Shown: positions 13,466-15,036 of the stretch, piece after piece
Layout of the letters: the number at the start of each line of letters is the position of its first letter
Position numbering within the stretch: the stretch's first letter is position 1
DNA from: JBBTUF01 sp038063855
Lineage (GTDB): Bacteria; Patescibacteriota; Minisyncoccia; Ryanbacterales; GWA2-47-10b
Reading direction: 5' to 3'
NCBI GenBank assembly: GCA_038063855.1
Contig: JBBTUF010000053.1
Coordinates: 1 to 15,036, forward strand
Length of the DNA stretch: 15,036 bases
Translations under genes and position numbers: made by a program
The notes under the pieces: generated by a model
The model's database searches: none
Told to the model about the DNA's origin: nothing
What the model saw: the letters and a program-made list of their open reading frames with translations, nothing else

Positions 13466-14179
13466 CTATTCAATTATCATTTCGTCCTGTTTTCTAAGAC
13501 CATTCACGCTGGAATATGCAACAATACTTGCAATAAGCGTTACAAGCCGTGCCGCAGTAACCATCCAGCCATACACAATGCCAGTTTCATCAATGGCTCC
13601 TGCAATACCAAGTAATATAAGCGATAGACCCATGAGCATTTGAGCACGACATAAAGGCTCGGCCAAAAGTTTTTTATTCAATATTGAACGAACAAACAAA
13701 ACAATCGCGCCAATCCACAAAGGAAAAAAACCAATAGTAAACAAACTTAAAGTAACTGGCGACGAAATAATTTGTGCGGCAAAATAATTTGCTGGTTGCG
13801 GCTGAACTTTGAATGTAAAAAGTGATGCTAAAAAAAGCGCATACCATATGCCATACACCATGAGAGCTGTTTTTCGTCGTCGCTTGATAAATATCGTCTC
13901 CTGCATAAAATATGCAGCGACGACAAGAGACGCCCCAATAAGTGCCTGCGAACAATAGGTACCAACGATCGCGGCTTCCTGAATTTTAAAATATCTAAAA
14001 AAATCCATGGATGCGATTATTAGCCATACGAAAGCCATGCCAAACCAGAAAAATGAAAACGACAAAACGGACTGCCCTGCATATCGTGAATCGGCTTTAT
14101 AATGACTTGTAAATGTTAAAACGCTAAAAATTGCTATCACAAGCGAAACTAAACCAGAAAAAAGGATGCCAACAAACAT
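13466..14179 (-). CDS. 7-TM membrane protein, paralogue 2
   Basis: The 237-residue integral membrane protein has about seven hydrophobic helices (near residues 5-24, 38-58, 70-92, 104-122, 141-165, 178-197 and 203-224) and a short cytoplasmic tail ending GLRKQDEMIIE. It aligns without an obvious gap to the upstream gene, the same length, with 17 of the first 30 residues identical by eye. The pattern resembles the 7-TM sensor region found ahead of some histidine kinases, but no kinase or other output domain is attached. I do not recognise a named family. A -10-like TATATT lies exactly 6 nt before the ATG, in the 12-nt gap after its paralogue. Confidence 0.82.
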   Translation of the reverse strand: MFVGILFSGLVSLVIAIFSVLTFTSHYKADSRYAGQSVLSFSFFWFGMAFVWLIIASMDFFRYFKIQEAAIVGTYCSQALIGASLVVAAYFMQETIFIKRRRKTALMVYGIWYALFLASLFTFKVQPQPANYFAAQIISSPVTLSLFTIGFFPLWIGAIVLFVRSILNKKLLAEPLCRAQMLMGLSLILLGIAGAIDETGIVYGWMVTAARLVTLIASIVAYSSVNGLRKQDEMIIE

Positions 14180-14185
14180 AGTACC

Positions 14186-14191
14186 AATATA
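14186..14191 (-). promoter_or_regulatory. possible -10 box 6 nt before start at 14179
   Basis: TATATT on the - strand directly after the stop codon of the upstream paralogue. The spacing equals that of the other -10 boxes here. There is no clear -35, and the gene could equally be read through from upstream. Confidence 0.4.
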
Positions 14192-14905
14192 TTAAACAAT
14201 GACCATATCTTCTTGCTTTCTAAGCCCATACATGCCCATATAGGCAACAATGCTCGCGATAAGAGTCATGAGCCGTACCGCGGTCACCATCCAACCAGTT
14301 ACAATGCCGATTTCATCCACTCCGCCTGCGGCCCCGATCAAGATCAATGACAACCCCATAAACATATTAAACCTTCTTTCGGGCTCTGATAATTTTAAAG
14401 CATTAGATATTGAACGAAAAAAGAGAATTATAGATCCGATCCAAAGCGGGAAAAACCCGACAGTAAAAAGAGTAAGCGTCGTATATGACGTAAGAATCTG
14501 TCCAATAAAATAACTTTCAGCTTGAGGTCTTACCCCATATAAAAATAACGACACTAGAAAAACTCCATACCATATACCATATAGAACAAGCGTTGCGCTA
14601 CGCATACGCCTCGTAAAAAGCACTTCCTTAAAAAAATAAGCAGCAGCAACTATTGATGCTCCAACAAAAAATTGTAAAATATACGTTATCAGTATCGCCA
14701 TCGACAACTCTCTTTGATACTGAAAAAAATCAATCCCCGCCGTTGCAAACCACGTACCCGCCATACCAAGCCAAAAGAGCGCGCCCGCGAGAACCGAACG
14801 AGATACAAATTGCGAATCAATTTTCTTGTAACTAAAAAATGTAAGAATACTAAACAAGCCAACTGCTAACGACACCATCACCGTAAAAAGCATCCCAACA
14901 AACAT
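14192..14905 (-). CDS. 7-TM membrane protein, paralogue 1
   Basis: The 237-residue protein has the same seven-helix layout as the downstream gene. Shared blocks are MFVG at the start, GIWY, LFT.GFFPLWIG, MGLSLIL.G.AG..DE.GIV.GWMVTA.RL.TLIASIVAY and the tail GLRKQ. Conserved acidic residues in the DE.GIV segment and the GWMVTA motif may mark the functional core. There is no signal peptide beyond helix 1 and no soluble domain. It lies between tRNA-Ser and its paralogue, is first in its transcript, and has a good extended -10. Sensing, transport or a structural role cannot be chosen from the sequence. Confidence 0.83.
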   Translation of the reverse strand: MFVGMLFTVMVSLAVGLFSILTFFSYKKIDSQFVSRSVLAGALFWLGMAGTWFATAGIDFFQYQRELSMAILITYILQFFVGASIVAAAYFFKEVLFTRRMRSATLVLYGIWYGVFLVSLFLYGVRPQAESYFIGQILTSYTTLTLFTVGFFPLWIGSIILFFRSISNALKLSEPERRFNMFMGLSLILIGAAGGVDEIGIVTGWMVTAVRLMTLIASIVAYMGMYGLRKQEDMVIV

Positions 14906-14911
14906 GGGCTT

Positions 14912-14920
14912 ATTATATCA
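14912..14920 (-). promoter_or_regulatory. extended -10 promoter, 6 nt before start at 14905
   Basis: On the - strand, TGATATAAT: perfect TATAAT (14912-14917) with extended TG, 6 nt before the ATG. No -35 is needed or visible. This points to leaderless transcription. Confidence 0.65.
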
Positions 14921-14955
14921 CAATGGCGGAGGCGGGAGGATTTACCCATACAAAG

Positions 14956-15036
14956 CGGTGGGGGTGAGATTCGAACTCACGATACCCTTTCGAGTATACC
15001 GCTTTTCGAGAGCGGCGCTTTCAACCACTCAGCCAC
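14956..15036 (-). tRNA. tRNA-Ser(CGA), 5' end cut by window edge
   Basis: On the - strand: anticodon stem-loop CCGCT-CTCGAAA-AGCGG (CGA, reading UCG), long variable arm (TATACTCGAAAGGGTATC), T-arm GTGAGTTCGAATCTCAC, acceptor 3' strand CCCCACC and discriminator G. About six 5' nucleotides lie beyond the window. No CCA is encoded. Confidence 0.93.

Noticed and set aside
1..15036. CRISPR arrays, rRNA, known phage or IS transposase genes, UGA recoding
   Set aside because: No regularly spaced repeats, rRNA motifs or transposase domains seen; TGA serves as a normal stop in several genes.

Overview
The window looks like a piece of a reduced-genome bacterium of the Candidate Phyla Radiation (Patescibacteria), most likely a Parcubacteria-type lineage. 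The evidence is indirect: a short IF2 without N-terminal extensions, a DUF4446 protein, several VirB2/TrbC-type pilin-like proteins in a row, a recurrent CPR-type hypothetical protein, tRNA genes without encoded CCA, and standard stop usage (TGA ends several genes, so there is no UGA recoding). No lineage can be fixed from this sequence alone.

Left part (1-7059, + strand): the 3' seven eighths of gyrA is followed, with short gaps or overlapping start/stop codons, by a SAM methyltransferase, a membrane-anchored solute-binding-like protein, and a run of small two-helix proteins of the type IV secretion pilin type. The first of these carries a Cys-rich linker and a C-terminal domain with the zinc-ligand spacing of M15 D,D-peptidases. 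The first gene junctions are TAATG and ATGA overlaps, which suggests one transcript; a perfect-palindrome terminator and separate -10 boxes divide the later pilin genes. No VirB4, VirB6 or coupling ATPase lies in the window, so the machine itself is not seen.

Middle (7060-7800): this dense non-coding block holds tRNA-Leu(UAA) and tRNA-Gly(GCC), both on the - strand. Around them are three elements with the same predicted three-way-junction fold. Each left edge is a copy of the 3' end of the neighbouring tRNA. I regard this as the most unusual signal here. Then come a CPR hypothetical protein (+) and, convergent to it, a predicted HEXXH zinc metalloprotein (-).

Right part (9800-15036, all - strand, read right to left): tRNA-Ser(CGA), two tandem 7-TM paralogues, DUF4446 protein, infB, a small GIY-YIG nuclease, rbfA, a GC-rich hairpin cluster, tRNA-Cys, then a LAGLIDADG homing endonuclease whose last codons and stop codon lie inside tRNA-Leu(UAG). 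The infB/GIY-YIG/rbfA genes form a translation-factor operon, with the nuclease gene intruding between infB and rbfA and bracketed by a perfect 15-bp inverted repeat.

Regulation: at least four genes have a -10-like hexamer exactly 6 nt before the start codon, two of them with the extended TGn motif, and visible Shine-Dalgarno sequences are rare. Leaderless or nearly leaderless transcription is therefore likely for monocistronic or first genes.
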